NCBI RefSeq assembly: GCF_003368325.1
Contig: NZ_CP031467.1
Coordinates: 2,294,001-2,358,000 of the forward strand
Origin: Paraburkholderia caffeinilytica
Lineage (GTDB): Bacteria; Pseudomonadota; Gammaproteobacteria; Burkholderiales; Burkholderiaceae
Reading direction: 5' to 3'
Length of the DNA: 64,000 nucleotides
Shown here: positions 48,423-58,687 of the stretch, in pieces
How positions within the stretch are numbered: position 1 is the stretch's first letter
Layout of the letters: every line of letters begins with the position of its first letter
The notes under the pieces: generated by a model
Databases searched by the model: none
What the model saw: the letters and a program-made list of their open reading frames with translations, nothing else
Told to the model about the DNA's origin: nothing
Program-made: the position numbers and the translations under genes

Positions 48423-49220
48423 TCACTCGACCCGCAACCGCGCCATATACGGCAAGTGATCCGACAGCCACGCCGTTTCCTGCGTCGGCTGAATCCACTC
48501 GACCGGCTCCATGCCGCGCACGAACATCTTGTCGAGCGCAAGCGCCGGCGAGAAGGCCGGAAATGTGCGCCCCGATTCGCCAAGCAGCGTTGCCACTTCC
48601 TGCAGGCCGTGTTCGGCGAAGAGCGGCACCGAGTCGTTGCGCCAGTCGTTGAAGTCGCCGGCCAGAACCAGCGGACCTTCCGGCGCTTCCTTCGCGATCC
48701 AGTGCGCGATCCAGTTCATCTGCCGCAAGCGCGCCGAGCGCGTGAGCGCGAGATGCGCGCACAGCAGCGTGACCGAATGACCGCCGAAAGTCGCCCGCGC
48801 CACCAGCAGTCCGCGCTTTTCGAAGCGATGCGCGGAGATATCCCAGCGTCCGCCGAGATCGAGCGGATGCGGCGACAGAATCGCATTGCCATGGCGCCAC
48901 GACGGTTTGAAGACGTTCGGCCCAAGCGCTATTTCGAGTTCGGCCGCGCGTGCGATCTCGGTGGCCTGGCAATGCCATACATCGCTCAACGGATCGGCGA
49001 GCGGCGAGCCGAAACTGCTTGCCAGGATTGGCGAGGGCATGCGCCGCGCCATCGCTTCCTGTAAAAAATACGCGTCCGCATGGGTTGACTGAACCCAGCG
49101 CTGCATCGCCTGCCAGGCCTGAAAGCCGAGCGGCGTGCGGCCTTTATGCAGATTCCAGCTGACCGCAATGAAATCCTTGGGCGCTGCGCTCTCGCGGATC
49201 AATTCTTCTGGGTTTCGCAT
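48423..49220 (-). CDS. Endonuclease/exonuclease/phosphatase-family protein
   Basis: 265 residues from the Met at 49220. EEP-fold catalytic residues are visible: Asn in SWNLHKG, Glu in FLQEAMA, Asp-Phe-Asn in LAGDFNDWRND and Asp-His in SDHLPYMAR. The substrate (nucleic acid, inositol phosphate or lipid) is not apparent. It is followed by an unrelated minus-strand gene. Confidence 0.85.
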   Translation of the reverse strand: MRNPEELIRESAAPKDFIAVSWNLHKGRTPLGFQAWQAMQRWVQSTHADAYFLQEAMARRMPSPILASSFGSPLADPLSDVWHCQATEIARAAELEIALGPNVFKPSWRHGNAILSPHPLDLGGRWDISAHRFEKRGLLVARATFGGHSVTLLCAHLALTRSARLRQMNWIAHWIAKEAPEGPLVLAGDFNDWRNDSVPLFAEHGLQEVATLLGESGRTFPAFSPALALDKMFVRGMEPVEWIQPTQETAWLSDHLPYMARLRVE

Positions 49221-49287
49221 GCCGCGTTGTCCACGTGTTCTGTTGGGGCTTCGGTTGTTCGATTCAGTTCGTGCGATTCGCATTGCA

Positions 49288-49782
49288 CTAGTTGGCGCTG
49301 TTCGCGAGGCTCGCACGCACGCGATAGACCAGGTTCGGATTCTTGTCGACGATCGTCCAGCTGACCCATTGACCTGGCGGCAGCTTCAGGCCCGGATGGC
49401 TCGCGCTCACCTGACGCGGTTGCGGCGGCAACTTGCAGCCGGTGTCGGTTTGTTGCGCGACGTCTTCCTCGAATGTTTCCTGGGCTTCGATCGACAGCGT
49501 GACCGCGCTCGCGTCCGCCTGCAGCGGCGAGATCGTCAGCGTGCGCGCCAGATCGATGCTGCCGCCGGGCTGGTCTTTGCAGCCGACGTTGTGCTGGACC
49601 ATCTTGTGATGCGTGTCCGTGCGCGCCTGGCCGACGGTGGTGGTGCCGTCGAACGAATCGATCTGCTGGCCGTCGCGCATGATCTGCAACTGCCATTGCA
49701 CGACCTGTTGCGCCGCCCCTTGTTGCGCGTTCGCAAGCAGCGAAGTGCCGAGCAGCACGGCCACGATACTGGTTTTCCACAT
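49288..49782 (-). CDS. Exported hypothetical protein (DUF3617-like)
   Basis: 164 residues with a classical signal peptide (MWKTSIVAVLLGTSLLANA). The mature part has two conserved-looking cysteines (VGCKDQPGG and DTGCKLPPQ) and a WQLQI opening that recalls DUF3617. Assignment is tentative. Probably periplasmic. Confidence 0.6.
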   Translation of the reverse strand: MWKTSIVAVLLGTSLLANAQQGAAQQVVQWQLQIMRDGQQIDSFDGTTTVGQARTDTHHKMVQHNVGCKDQPGGSIDLARTLTISPLQADASAVTLSIEAQETFEEDVAQQTDTGCKLPPQPRQVSASHPGLKLPPGQWVSWTIVDKNPNLVYRVRASLANSAN

Positions 49783-50076
49783 TGAAGGATTCTCCGGTCA
49801 CTGCGTCCGGCAGAGTAGTCAGGAGGCCATCTTACGCCTGATGGGCTCAACACTTTTCTGACACTTCAAACGGGGCCAGGTTCTGCAACACACCATTTCC
49901 AATGAGCGAGTGAATCGCCAGGGGAGCTTCGTTCCGGGCCTCGCGGAAAACGGGGCGTTGTTAGCAGCAGACCCGCATGACTGCTGGCTTGCACCCGAAT
50001 ATGTCCTCGTTACACTGGACTTGAAACGGCGCACGCGAAGCGCCGCAGCAGCAAGGCCAGCCAGACGGGGTGTGCG

Positions 50077-51054
50077 ATGACAACAGCAATGATCAAACAG
50101 GAAATCGCCGTGGCATCTTTCAGTCGGGTGTACGACCTCGATCAGGTCGAGACCGCGCTGAACGAACTCGGCGAAGGCGCGAACGAGGCGCTGCGAGCCA
50201 CTTACGAAAAGATGCTGAAAACCGGCAATCTGCGCTTCTGCGTCAAGCCGAACCGGATGCCGTCGATCGACGATCTGATCGACGCGCTGCCCAACTTTTC
50301 AGCGCCGCTGGACGACATCCGCAAGCAGGTCGCCTTGTGTCTCGAGACCGAAGACCGGCTCGAACTGATGCCGATTCTGCTGCTCGGCGACCCGGGCATC
50401 GGCAAGACGCACTTTGCCAAACAGTTGGCGCGCCTGCTCGGCACCGCCTATCAATACGTGGCAATGAGCTCGCTGACGGCGGGGTGGATTCTGTCGGGCG
50501 CGTCGTCGCAGTGGAAGAACGCGAAGCCGGGCAAGGTGTTCGACGCGCTCGTGAACGGCAGCTATGCGAACCCCGTGATTGCCGTCGACGAAATCGACAA
50601 GGCCACCGGCGACTCGCAATACGATCCGCTCGGCGCGCTTTACGCGTTGCTCGAGCATGACACGGCGCAGACCTTCATCGACGAATTCGCCGAGATTCCG
50701 ATCAATGCCGGCCACGTGATCTGGATCGCGACCGCGAACGACGAGCGCTCGATCCCGGAGCCGATTCTGAACCGGATGAACGTGTATGAAATTCCGCCGC
50801 CGGATCATGCCGGTGCACGCCGTATCGCTCAATCGATCTACGACGAGATTCGCTCGGCGCATAACTGGGGTCTGCGCTTCCCCGAAACGCTCGGCGATGC
50901 CGCTCTCGATGCGCTGAAGCCGGCTTCGCCGCGTGAAATGCGGCGCGCGATTCTGAATGGCTTCGGCGCGGCGCGCATCGACGGGCGGGATGAAATTGAA
51001 GCCGGCGACATCAGGCTGGATTACGGAAATCGGCGGAAACCGATCGGTTTTTGA
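50077..51054 (+). CDS. AAA+ ATPase
   Basis: 325 residues. Walker A LGDPGIGKTHFAK (104-116), Walker B PVIAVDEIDKATG, sensor 1 VIWIATANDERS and an arginine-finger region RMNVYEIPPP. It resembles Lon- or MoxR-like ATPase modules without a protease or other partner domain. The N-terminal 80 residues are helical. Function is unknown and no partner gene is next to it. Confidence 0.82.
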   Translation: MTTAMIKQEIAVASFSRVYDLDQVETALNELGEGANEALRATYEKMLKTGNLRFCVKPNRMPSIDDLIDALPNFSAPLDDIRKQVALCLETEDRLELMPILLLGDPGIGKTHFAKQLARLLGTAYQYVAMSSLTAGWILSGASSQWKNAKPGKVFDALVNGSYANPVIAVDEIDKATGDSQYDPLGALYALLEHDTAQTFIDEFAEIPINAGHVIWIATANDERSIPEPILNRMNVYEIPPPDHAGARRIAQSIYDEIRSAHNWGLRFPETLGDAALDALKPASPREMRRAILNGFGAARIDGRDEIEAGDIRLDYGNRRKPIGF

Positions 51055-51544
51055 GTGTTTTTGCCCTGTTTTTGCAGGAAAACCGCCTTCGGGCGGCTTG
51101 TTCCGACATCGAACAGGCGTTTCACGCTTAAAACAGGATGAATGTCGTAGCAATTGTTGTGAATTTCGAAATCCGAGCCGGTTTCCGTGCGTCCGTCTCG
51201 CGCCATACAGATGTCGGCGGCGACGTGGGCGCGATGGCTGGCAACGGCTGGAGGACGTGGGGCGACGCCATCGCCGGCATGAAGAATCGAGCGTGGCAAG
51301 CGTCGGCGGCGTACACTGATCTTGTCCGGCCCATAGGTTTAAGCCCTGCTCGAGACCGAATGCCCGCAGTCGTTCGCCTGCGGGCATTTGTGTCTGTGCA
51401 GCGTCGTACAATTTTGTAATGCGGTTGCGTAAGGCCAGATGCGTTCGACAGCGAGCGGTGTGCGGTCCTCGATAGCCGCACCCTGTCTTCATGATTATCG
51501 GGTGAACGAGGCAGCGCGCGGCGAGGTTGGCCGCGTCAAGGGAC
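51055..51544. other. Structured intergenic region, possible small RNA
   Basis: 490 bp. A CCGCC-ttcg-GGCGG hairpin follows the ATPase gene (51083-51097). Further on, GCGATGGC (51231-51238) pairs perfectly with GCCATCGC (51267-51274). GUCUCG (51195-51200) can pair with CGAGAC near 51345-51352. A 10-bp stem ATGCCCGCAG/CTGCGGGCAT (51360-51387) then ends in a TTTGTGT tract like a terminator. The layout would suit an independent transcript of about 200 nt. Confidence 0.35.
51360..51391 (+). terminator. Terminator-like hairpin
   Basis: 10-bp perfect stem with an 8-nt loop and a short T-rich tail, about 150 bp before the next gene. No annotated gene ends close to it, so it may end a small RNA. Confidence 0.55.
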
Positions 51545-52651
51545 ATGGATCAAATCGAATGTGTGGTGATCGGCGCTGGCGTCGTCGGTCTTGCCGTGGC
51601 GCGGGCATTGGCGGCGCGCGGGCGCGAGGTGATCGTGCTGGAAGCGGCCGAAGCGATTGGTGTGGGCACCAGTTCGCGCAATAGCGAAGTGATTCACGCG
51701 GGGATCTACTATCCGCGCGGCTCGCTGAAAGCGGCGCTGTGTGTGCGCGGCCGTGAGATGCTCTATGACTACTGCGTCGAGCGCAACGTGCCGCATTCGC
51801 GCTGCGGCAAACTGCTGGTCGCCACCTCGCGCAATCAGATTCCCCAGCTCGAAAGCATCATGGCGAAGGGACGTGATAACGGTGTGCTCGACCTGATGCG
51901 GATCGATGGCGACCAGGCGCAAGCACTCGAGCCCGCGCTCGAATGCGTGGAGGCCGTGTTCTCGCCGCAGACGGGCATCGTCGACAGTCACCAGTTGATG
52001 CTGGCGATCCAGGGCGACGCAGAGCGCGACGGTGCGGTGTGTGCCTTCCATGCGCCGGTCCAGGCGATCGAAGCGAACAACGGCCGCTTCATCATCAAGG
52101 TGGGCGGCAGCGCGCCGACCACGATCAGTGCAGCCTGCGTAATCAACAGCGCCGGTTTGTATGCGAATGCGCTGGCGCGCACGATTCGCGGCCTCGACGC
52201 GCGGCACGTGCCGCCGCTCTATCTCGCGCGCGGCAACTACTTCAGCATCTCGGGGCGCGCACCGTTCAGCCGCCTGATCTATCCGATGCCGAACGAGGCC
52301 GGCCTCGGCGTGCATCTGACAATCGATCTCGGCGGCCAGGCGCGTTTCGGTCCGGACGTCGAATGGGTCGATGCGATCAATTACGACGTCGATCCGCATC
52401 GTGCGGAGTCCTTCTACGCGGCGATTCGCGCGTACTGGCCCGCGCTGCCCGACGGCGCCTTGCAGCCCGCTTATGCAGGCATTCGTCCGAAGCTTTCCGG
52501 CCCGGGCGAGCCGGCCGCCGACTTCGTGATTCAGGGTCCGGCCGCGCACGGCGTGCGCGGGCTCGTCAATCTGTTCGGTATCGAGTCACCGGGATTGACG
52601 GCCTCGCTCGCGATCGCGCAGCGTGTCTGCGAACTGAGTGGCCGCGCTTGA
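51545..52651 (+). CDS. FAD-dependent oxidoreductase, L-2-hydroxyglutarate dehydrogenase-like
   Basis: 368 residues from the Met at 51545. The dinucleotide fold is [18 protein letters not shown]. The segment [16 protein letters not shown] is the family marker of LhgO/L2HGDH-type enzymes. [10 protein letters not shown] and the C-terminal [20 protein letters not shown] complete the DAO fold. It probably oxidises L-2-hydroxyglutarate or a related 2-hydroxy acid. No neighbouring pathway genes confirm it. Confidence 0.85.
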   Translation: MDQIECVVIGAGVVGLAVARALAARGREVIVLEAAEAIGVGTSSRNSEVIHAGIYYPRGSLKAALCVRGREMLYDYCVERNVPHSRCGKLLVATSRNQIPQLESIMAKGRDNGVLDLMRIDGDQAQALEPALECVEAVFSPQTGIVDSHQLMLAIQGDAERDGAVCAFHAPVQAIEANNGRFIIKVGGSAPTTISAACVINSAGLYANALARTIRGLDARHVPPLYLARGNYFSISGRAPFSRLIYPMPNEAGLGVHLTIDLGGQARFGPDVEWVDAINYDVDPHRAESFYAAIRAYWPALPDGALQPAYAGIRPKLSGPGEPAADFVIQGPAAHGVRGLVNLFGIESPGLTASLAIAQRVCELSGRA

Positions 52652-52864
52652 TTGTCGCACCCGTCGCGTTCTTGCCCGGCGGCTCGCCCTGCGGCTCACG
52701 TCATGCGTTCGGCGGGCATTCCGTGCGCGTAACAAGCGCGCGAGGTAGTACCAATTCGCTTATCTCTATCATTTGGACCGTCACGCGCGACGGCTTCATT
52801 GCTATCCTTGGGGACCGCTGTCATCAGAACGGCGATCAGTTCAATATAAATGGAGTGAGTCCCC

Positions 52865-53176
52865 ATGAAATCTTCCCGTCGTACGTTTTTGATCACCAGC
52901 ATTGGTGTGGCATCCACGTTCGCTCTGTCGCGCCAGGCTTTTGCCGACGCACCGAAGGTTGCCGAGACCGATCCGACCGCACAAGCGCTCGGCTACAAGG
53001 CCGACGCGACCAAGGTCGACAAGGCCAAGTTCGCGAAGTACGCAGCGGGCCAGGATTGCGGCAACTGCAGCTTCTACCAGGGCAAGCCGACCGACCCCTA
53101 CGCGGGCTGCCCGATGTTCGCGGGCAAGCAGGTCGCGCGCACGGGTTGGTGCAGCGCATATAACAAGAAGGCCTGA
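52865..53176 (+). CDS. High-potential iron-sulfur protein (HiPIP)
   Basis: 103 residues. A Tat-type signal (SSRRTFLITS) precedes a HiPIP domain with the four 4Fe-4S cysteines Cys65, Cys68, Cys82 and Cys96 (DCGNC, GCPMF, GWCSAY). A periplasmic electron carrier exported folded. GGAGTGAG is its ribosome-binding site. The electron partner is unknown. Confidence 0.94.
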   Translation: MKSSRRTFLITSIGVASTFALSRQAFADAPKVAETDPTAQALGYKADATKVDKAKFAKYAAGQDCGNCSFYQGKPTDPYAGCPMFAGKQVARTGWCSAYNKKA

Positions 53177-53257
53177 TCGCGCTTTCGCCGCATACACATT
53201 CAGTGTCGCGGCAAATGCGACGCAACATCGCGGCGCCGCACTGAGGTCCGCTCATCG

Positions 53258-53292
53258 AGGCGTCTGCCGCTCTGCGCGACAGACGCCTTTTT
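53258..53292. terminator. Rho-independent terminator after HiPIP
   Basis: 9-bp stem AGGCGTCTG/CAGACGCCT with a TTTTT tail, placed between the converging HiPIP and amidase genes. Confidence 0.9.
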
Positions 53293-53343
53293 GCTGCCTG
53301 AAAACCGCCAGGGCGTTCTTTACGCTCCAGACACGCGCGCCGT

Positions 53344-54861
53344 CTAGCTGCGCGCCTGTATCAGCGGTGGCCGTTTGTCGAACCACGGCCGCGCCGCTTC
53401 GAGTTGCGCGGCCAGCCGCAACAGCGTTGCCTCACCGCCGTCGCGCGTGGCGAACTGCACGCCGATCGGCAGCCCGCGAGCGTTCCAGTAGAGCGGCACC
53501 GACATTGCCGGTTGTCCGCTCAGATTGAACAACTCCGTGCATCCGGCCCACGCGAACGCCTTGTTCGACGCTTCGGTCAGCAGCTTCTTCATGAGGGCTT
53601 CGAGCGGCATCGTCGTGACGGCGTGCATCTGCATGCGCTCCGCGGAGGTGGGGTGCATTTCGCCGATCTTGATCGGCGCGCCGGCGAGCGTCGCGCACAG
53701 GATCACGTCGTAGCGGTTCAGCAAATCGGTGAGACGTTCAGTGATACGACGCTGTTCTTCGAGCGCGCTGGGCAGCCCGCGCTCGCCGAGTTTGCGGCCG
53801 ACATGCGCCATTGCCCACGTCGAGATTTCGAATTCGTCGCGCAGCGGTTTGCGGCCGGTGATGCGATCGGCGTGCAGCACCATCTCTTCGGCGGTCACGG
53901 ACCAGAGCATCAGGAACGCATGGCGGACCGCCGCGAAATCGATTCCAAGCGACACCGGTTCGATGTTGTGGCCGAGCGAACCGGCGAGTTGCGCGGCGTC
54001 TTCCAGCGCGGCGCGCGCGTCGGCGGAGAGCGAGGGCGCCAGCATCGAATCGGTGACGTAGGCAATGTTCAGCGGTTTGCATGGTTCGCGGCTGGCGCCA
54101 AGGAACGTGCCCTGTGCGCCGAGTGGTCGGTCCGCGTTGCCCGCCAGCAGATCGAGCAGCAATGCACTGTCGCGCACGCTGCGCGATACCGCGTGATCGA
54201 CGCCGAGCTCGCCGACCGCGGCCGGTGTCGCACGCGGCACGCGTCCGCGGGAAGGCTTGAGGCCGAACAGTCCGCAACACGAAGCGGGAATGCGGATCGA
54301 GCCGCCGCCGTCCGATGCATGCGCGAGCGGCACGATGCCCGCGGCGACCGCCGCGGCCGCACCGCCGCTCGAACCGCCAGGCGTGTGGTCGAGATTCCAC
54401 GGATTGCGGCACGCGCCGAACAATTCGGGCTCCGTATAAGGCATCTGACCGAGTTCGGAGGTGCTGGTCTTGGCGAAGATGTTAAGACCGGCCGCTTTCG
54501 CGAGCGCGACGACCGGTGCGTCTTCGGTAGGAATGAAGTGCCGATAGTGACGGCTGCCCATCGCCATGCGCAGCCCGGCAACCGGCGCGCCCAGATCCTT
54601 GATCAGATAGGGCACGCCTGCGAGTGCGGCTTGCGTGCTTCCGCTATCCGTATGGTTCGCGCCGTTCGCCCGGTTTGCATCGTCACGCGAGGCACGCTGA
54701 CGCGCGGCGTCGTAGTCCTTCAGGACGATCGCATTGATCGCGGGATTGACGGCCTCGGTGCGGGAGATCGCGATGTCCAGCAATTCCCGCGCGCTGACTT
54801 CGCGACTTCGAACCAGTTCGGCGAGGCCGATGGCGTCATGGGCGAGATAGTCTGATTGCAC
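53344..54861 (-). CDS. Amidase-signature enzyme
   Basis: 505 residues. The Ser-Ser-Lys triad is visible: Lys in [13 protein letters not shown], the signature [14 protein letters not shown] and the catalytic Ser in [10 protein letters not shown]. It hydrolyses an amide of unknown identity in the cytosol. It lies 30 bases after the dienelactone hydrolase gene, with which it probably forms an operon. Confidence 0.9.
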   Translation of the reverse strand: MQSDYLAHDAIGLAELVRSREVSARELLDIAISRTEAVNPAINAIVLKDYDAARQRASRDDANRANGANHTDSGSTQAALAGVPYLIKDLGAPVAGLRMAMGSRHYRHFIPTEDAPVVALAKAAGLNIFAKTSTSELGQMPYTEPELFGACRNPWNLDHTPGGSSGGAAAAVAAGIVPLAHASDGGGSIRIPASCCGLFGLKPSRGRVPRATPAAVGELGVDHAVSRSVRDSALLLDLLAGNADRPLGAQGTFLGASREPCKPLNIAYVTDSMLAPSLSADARAALEDAAQLAGSLGHNIEPVSLGIDFAAVRHAFLMLWSVTAEEMVLHADRITGRKPLRDEFEISTWAMAHVGRKLGERGLPSALEEQRRITERLTDLLNRYDVILCATLAGAPIKIGEMHPTSAERMQMHAVTTMPLEALMKKLLTEASNKAFAWAGCTELFNLSGQPAMSVPLYWNARGLPIGVQFATRDGGEATLLRLAAQLEAARPWFDKRPPLIQARS

Positions 54862-54891
54862 GGCGGAGGGCCCCTCGCTATCTATCGCGTG

Positions 54892-55593
54892 TTATGCCAG
54901 CCGTTCGCCGAGGAAGGTCAGCGTGCGGCCATGCGCGAGCGCTGCGGCGGGCTGGTTGTACGACGCGCGATCCGAGCAGTTGAAGCCGTGATCGGCATTC
55001 GGATAAATGTTGAATTCCGCATCGGCACGACCGGCGAAGCGCTCCTGAATCTGGCCGACAGCCGAGAGCGGGATATGCGCGTCGAGTTCGCCGTAGTGGA
55101 ATTGCATCGGCACTTTGATCTTCGCGGCCTGATCGAGCTTGTTCTGGATGCCGCCGCCGTAGTATGCAACCGCGCCGTCGAGCGAACCTTGCGCGGCAGC
55201 CAGATACGCGAGCTGACCGCCGAAGCAGAAGCCGATTGCCGCAACCTTGCCGGTCACTTCCGGCATTGCGCGCAGCGCCGCGGCGGCTGCGCCGATATCG
55301 GCCACCGCCTGGTCGACATTGGTCTTTTGCATCAACTCGATGCCTTTCTCGCGGTCCGCTCCGCCATACGTCAATTCGACGCGCGGCTGCACGCGCCAGA
55401 ACACGTCCGGGGCGAGCGCGACGTAGCCGTCTTGCGCGTACTGATCCGCGACCGAGCGGATGTGGCTGTTCACGCCGAAGATTTCCTGAATGATGATGAC
55501 GGCCGGTCCCTTGCCGCTTTTGGGCAACGCCAGATAGCCGCCGAAACTGTCATTGCCGGCGGGAATGTCGATCCAGCGGGAAGTCGTGCTCAT
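54892..55593 (-). CDS. Dienelactone hydrolase-family protein
   Basis: 233 residues from the Met at 55593. Triad residues: Cys in [11 protein letters not shown], Asp in GELDAHIP, His in NADHGFNC; the Glu that activates the Cys is in IIQEIFGVN. Relatives hydrolyse dienelactones in chloroaromatic degradation, but no other genes of that pathway are near. It is the first gene of the pair with the amidase. Confidence 0.9.
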   Translation of the reverse strand: MSTTSRWIDIPAGNDSFGGYLALPKSGKGPAVIIIQEIFGVNSHIRSVADQYAQDGYVALAPDVFWRVQPRVELTYGGADREKGIELMQKTNVDQAVADIGAAAAALRAMPEVTGKVAAIGFCFGGQLAYLAAAQGSLDGAVAYYGGGIQNKLDQAAKIKVPMQFHYGELDAHIPLSAVGQIQERFAGRADAEFNIYPNADHGFNCSDRASYNQPAAALAHGRTLTFLGERLA

Positions 55594-55863
55594 GGTGCTC
55601 TCCATTTACTCGTGCGTCGGTGCGCGGGGCGGTCTGAATGAATGCCTGAGGCTTGAATGCCTGAGACGGGCGGTCAGTTTGCCATCAAAAGAAGCGCCTT
55701 GCAGCGAGGCCGCGCGGCCTGGCGACGTCCGCAGCACGGCGATGATCTCGTAAGGCGAATGAAACATTCTCGATAATTCATTTCTCCGCGCGCGCATGGC
55801 TCGGTAGAGTCCAAAGTCCTGGCTCGTCGATGCTGCGAGCGCTTTGCCGGAGAGGAATCGATC

Positions 55864-56967
55864 ATGAATGAAGGCAGTTTTGTGACGCCGTTTGCGGCGC
55901 GTTTCGAATTACGGGTACCGGTGGTGCAGGCGCCGATGGCGGGCGGCGCGACGACGCCGGCGATGGTGGCGGCGGTATCGAATGCCGGCGGTCTCGGCTT
56001 CCTCGCGGCGGCGGCACTGTCGCCCGAGAAGATCGCGAGCGAAGTCGCGGCGATTCGCGCGCTGACGGATCGGCCCTTCGGCGTGAATCTGTTTGTACTG
56101 GAGCCGGCCGCGCCGGACGAAGCCACCATGCGCCGCGCGCTCGAAGCCATCGATCCATTGCGCACGGATCTCGGTTTGCCATCGGGCCAGCCGCTCGAAC
56201 GCTATGCGCCGGATTTCCGCGCGCAACTGGAAACGCTGATTGAATTGCGCGTGCCGGTGGTGAGTTTCACATTCGGATTGCTCTCAGCTGCCGACGTCGC
56301 CCGACTGCATGAAAACGGACTATATGTAATAGGCACCGCGACGCATGTTGCCGAGGGTGTCGCCTGGCGCGACGCGGGGGCTGACGCGATCGTCGCGCAA
56401 GGGGCGGAGGCGGGCGCGCATCGCGGCACCTTCATCGGTGCATTCGAGGACGCGCTGGTCGGCACGATGGCACTCGTGCCGCAACTCGTCGATGCGACTG
56501 GCCTGCCGGTGCTGGCCGCCGGCGGCATCATGGACGGACGCGGCATCGTCGCCGCGCTCGCGCTCGGCGCGCAAGCCGCGGTAATGGGCACGGCGTTCCT
56601 CACTTGTCTGGAGAGTGCGATACCGCAGGCATGGAAAACCCGAGTGCGTTCAACGTCCGATACGTCGACCTCAGTGACCCGCGCGATCACCGGCCGTCAT
56701 GCGCGCGGCATACGCAATCCGTTGATGCTGCGCTTGAGCGAGTCGATGAACAAGGTTGCGCCTTATCCGGTGCAAAACGCCTTGACGCAGGAACTACGAC
56801 AAACCGCGAGCCGCGCGGAAAACAGCGACTATCTGTCTCTATGGTCAGGACAGGGCGCGCCGCTTGGCCGCAAGCGCCGGGAAGGTCTCGGCGCTGCCGA
56901 ACTGGTCGGGCAACTCGAGCAGGAATGGCATGCTGCGGCAGCACGGATCGGCGCGCTCAAACGTTGA
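55864..56967 (+). CDS. Nitronate monooxygenase (class I-like)
   Basis: 367-residue FMN enzyme. It opens VPVVQAPMAGGATTPAM, has the AQGAEAGAHRG block with the catalytic His, and the FMN-phosphate site VLAAGGIMDGRG. It oxidises nitronates such as propionate 3-nitronate. It is transcribed divergently from the dienelactone hydrolase gene. Confidence 0.9.
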   Translation: MNEGSFVTPFAARFELRVPVVQAPMAGGATTPAMVAAVSNAGGLGFLAAAALSPEKIASEVAAIRALTDRPFGVNLFVLEPAAPDEATMRRALEAIDPLRTDLGLPSGQPLERYAPDFRAQLETLIELRVPVVSFTFGLLSAADVARLHENGLYVIGTATHVAEGVAWRDAGADAIVAQGAEAGAHRGTFIGAFEDALVGTMALVPQLVDATGLPVLAAGGIMDGRGIVAALALGAQAAVMGTAFLTCLESAIPQAWKTRVRSTSDTSTSVTRAITGRHARGIRNPLMLRLSESMNKVAPYPVQNALTQELRQTASRAENSDYLSLWSGQGAPLGRKRREGLGAAELVGQLEQEWHAAAARIGALKR

Positions 56968-57400
56968 TTCAGGATGGCTCAGGCGCGCCTCGCCGCAACC
57001 GGCGGCGCGCCTTGTTTTTAAACATAAAGTCTATTCGAACCATTAACGGTTTAGCGTGCTAAAAGCTTTAGGCCGTGCTGTTAGACGAAAGGCTTACCTA
57101 GCGGAAACCCGCATGGGCTGGTGCTTTCCAGCCTCTCTTTCCAGCCGGAATCGGCTCCTGTTGGATAAACGCTATTAGTGTTCATCCCACTTCCTCAAAA
57201 AAGTCCCACAATTTAATTTGATGGCCTACACTTGCGCGCAAGTACGGTTTGCCGTCTGCCACAAACAGTCTGGTGAACGTGCTGGCCAAGTGCATGAACG
57301 ATGCAACCGGCGTGGTCGTCCACGGGACTGAGCGACACGTGTAGGGAAGCGGGGGCACAGGGCGATTACGTTGTTTTTGGGACCGAAACTGGAGACTTAC
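56968..57400. other. Intergenic region upstream of the Liv-type binding protein
   Basis: 433 bp, locally less GC-rich. It should hold the promoter and a long leader. I see no small gene or confident RNA fold. Confidence 0.5.
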
Positions 57401-58546
57401 ATGAACATCAAGATTCAAAAGCTGTTGCCGATCAGCGCTGCGGCCATGTTGTTTGCGTCGTTGGCAACGGGCGCGGTGGCGGACGAGGTCGTCAAGATCG
57501 GCCACGTTGCACCGTTGACCGGCGGTATCGCTCACCTGGGTAAAGACAACGAAAACGGCGCACGTCTGGCTGTTGAAGAAATCAACGCCAAGGGCCTGAC
57601 GATCGGCGGCCAGAAAATCACGCTGCAACTCGACGCACAAGACGACGCAGCTGACCCGCGTACGGCTACGCAAGTTGCGCAGAAGCTGGTTGACGATAAG
57701 GTCGTCGCAGTGGTCGGCCACTTGAACTCGGGCACCTCGATCCCGGCTTCGAAGATCTATAGCGACGCTGGCGTCGTGCAGATCTCGCCGTCGGCAACGA
57801 ACCCGGCCTACACGCAACAAGGTTTCAAGACGACGTACCGCGTCGTGGCGACCGATGCGCAACAAGGTCCGGCACTGGCTAACTACGCAGCCAAGGGCCT
57901 GAAAGTGAAGAGCGTCGCGATCGTCGACGACTCGACCGCTTACGGCCAGGGTCTCGCCAACGAATTCGAAAAGACCGCCAAGTCGCTGGGCCTTAACGTG
58001 ATGTCGCATGACGCGACGAACGACAAGGCTGTCGACTTCCGCGCGATTCTGACGAAGATCAAGGGCGAAAACCCGGACGCGATCATGTACGGCGGTATGG
58101 ACGCAACCGGCGGCCCGTTCGCCAAGCAAGCCAAGCAGCTCGGCCTGCGCGCGAAGGTGCTGGCAGGCGACGGCGTGTGTACCGACAAGCTGTCGGACCT
58201 GGCTGGCGACGCAACCGACAACATCGTCTGCTCGGAAGCCGGTATGGCGCTCGAGAAGATGGCTGGCGGCGCAGCGTTCCTCGCCAAGTATCAGAAGCGT
58301 TTCGGTCAGCCGATCCAGATCTACGCTCCGTTCACGTATGACGCTGTGTACATCATCGTCGACGCTATGAAGCGTGCGAACTCGACCGATCCGGCGAAGA
58401 TCCTGGCACAGATGCCGGCGACCGACTACAAGGGTGTGATCGGCGAAACCACGTTCGACTCGAAGGGCGACCTTCAACACGGCGTGATCTCGCTGTACAA
58501 CTACAAGTCAGGCAAGAAGACGCTGCTCGACGTAGTGAAGATGTAA
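57401..58546 (+). CDS. Branched-chain amino-acid ABC transporter binding protein
   Basis: 381 residues from the Met at 57401 with GGAGA just upstream. Signal peptide (KLLPISAAAMLFASLATGAVA) followed by a Leu/Ile/Val-binding fold: VVKIGHVAPLTGGIAHLGKD, LDAQDDAADPRTA, VVGHLNSGTSIPAS. LivK/LivJ-like. Codon use is very biased (high C/G ends), a sign of strong expression. No permease or ATPase genes adjoin, so it must work with a transporter encoded elsewhere. Confidence 0.93.
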   Translation: MNIKIQKLLPISAAAMLFASLATGAVADEVVKIGHVAPLTGGIAHLGKDNENGARLAVEEINAKGLTIGGQKITLQLDAQDDAADPRTATQVAQKLVDDKVVAVVGHLNSGTSIPASKIYSDAGVVQISPSATNPAYTQQGFKTTYRVVATDAQQGPALANYAAKGLKVKSVAIVDDSTAYGQGLANEFEKTAKSLGLNVMSHDATNDKAVDFRAILTKIKGENPDAIMYGGMDATGGPFAKQAKQLGLRAKVLAGDGVCTDKLSDLAGDATDNIVCSEAGMALEKMAGGAAFLAKYQKRFGQPIQIYAPFTYDAVYIIVDAMKRANSTDPAKILAQMPATDYKGVIGETTFDSKGDLQHGVISLYNYKSGKKTLLDVVKM

Positions 58547-58594
58547 GAGCCGCATGATCGAAGACAGCTTTGTTTGTCTTCGAGCAAGCAGTTA

Positions 58595-58633
58595 AAAGGC
58601 ACGCGCGCCGCATGGCTCGCGTGCCTTTTCTTT
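58595..58633 (+). terminator. Rho-independent terminator after the binding-protein gene
   Basis: 12-bp stem AAAAGGCACGCG/CGCGTGCCTTTT with a TTTTCTTTT tail, 50 bp after the stop. Confidence 0.93.
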
Positions 58634-58687
58634 TGGGCGGTTGCACGAGAGGCTGGCGGGTTTGAGAACATCGTTTGGGAGAATGCC

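Noticed and set aside
51171..51391. 4.5S (SRP) RNA or a cobalamin-type riboswitch
   Set aside because: The GGUCAGGUCCGGAAGGAAGC-type SRP motif and cobalamin core motifs are absent; 6S RNA could not be confirmed by eye.
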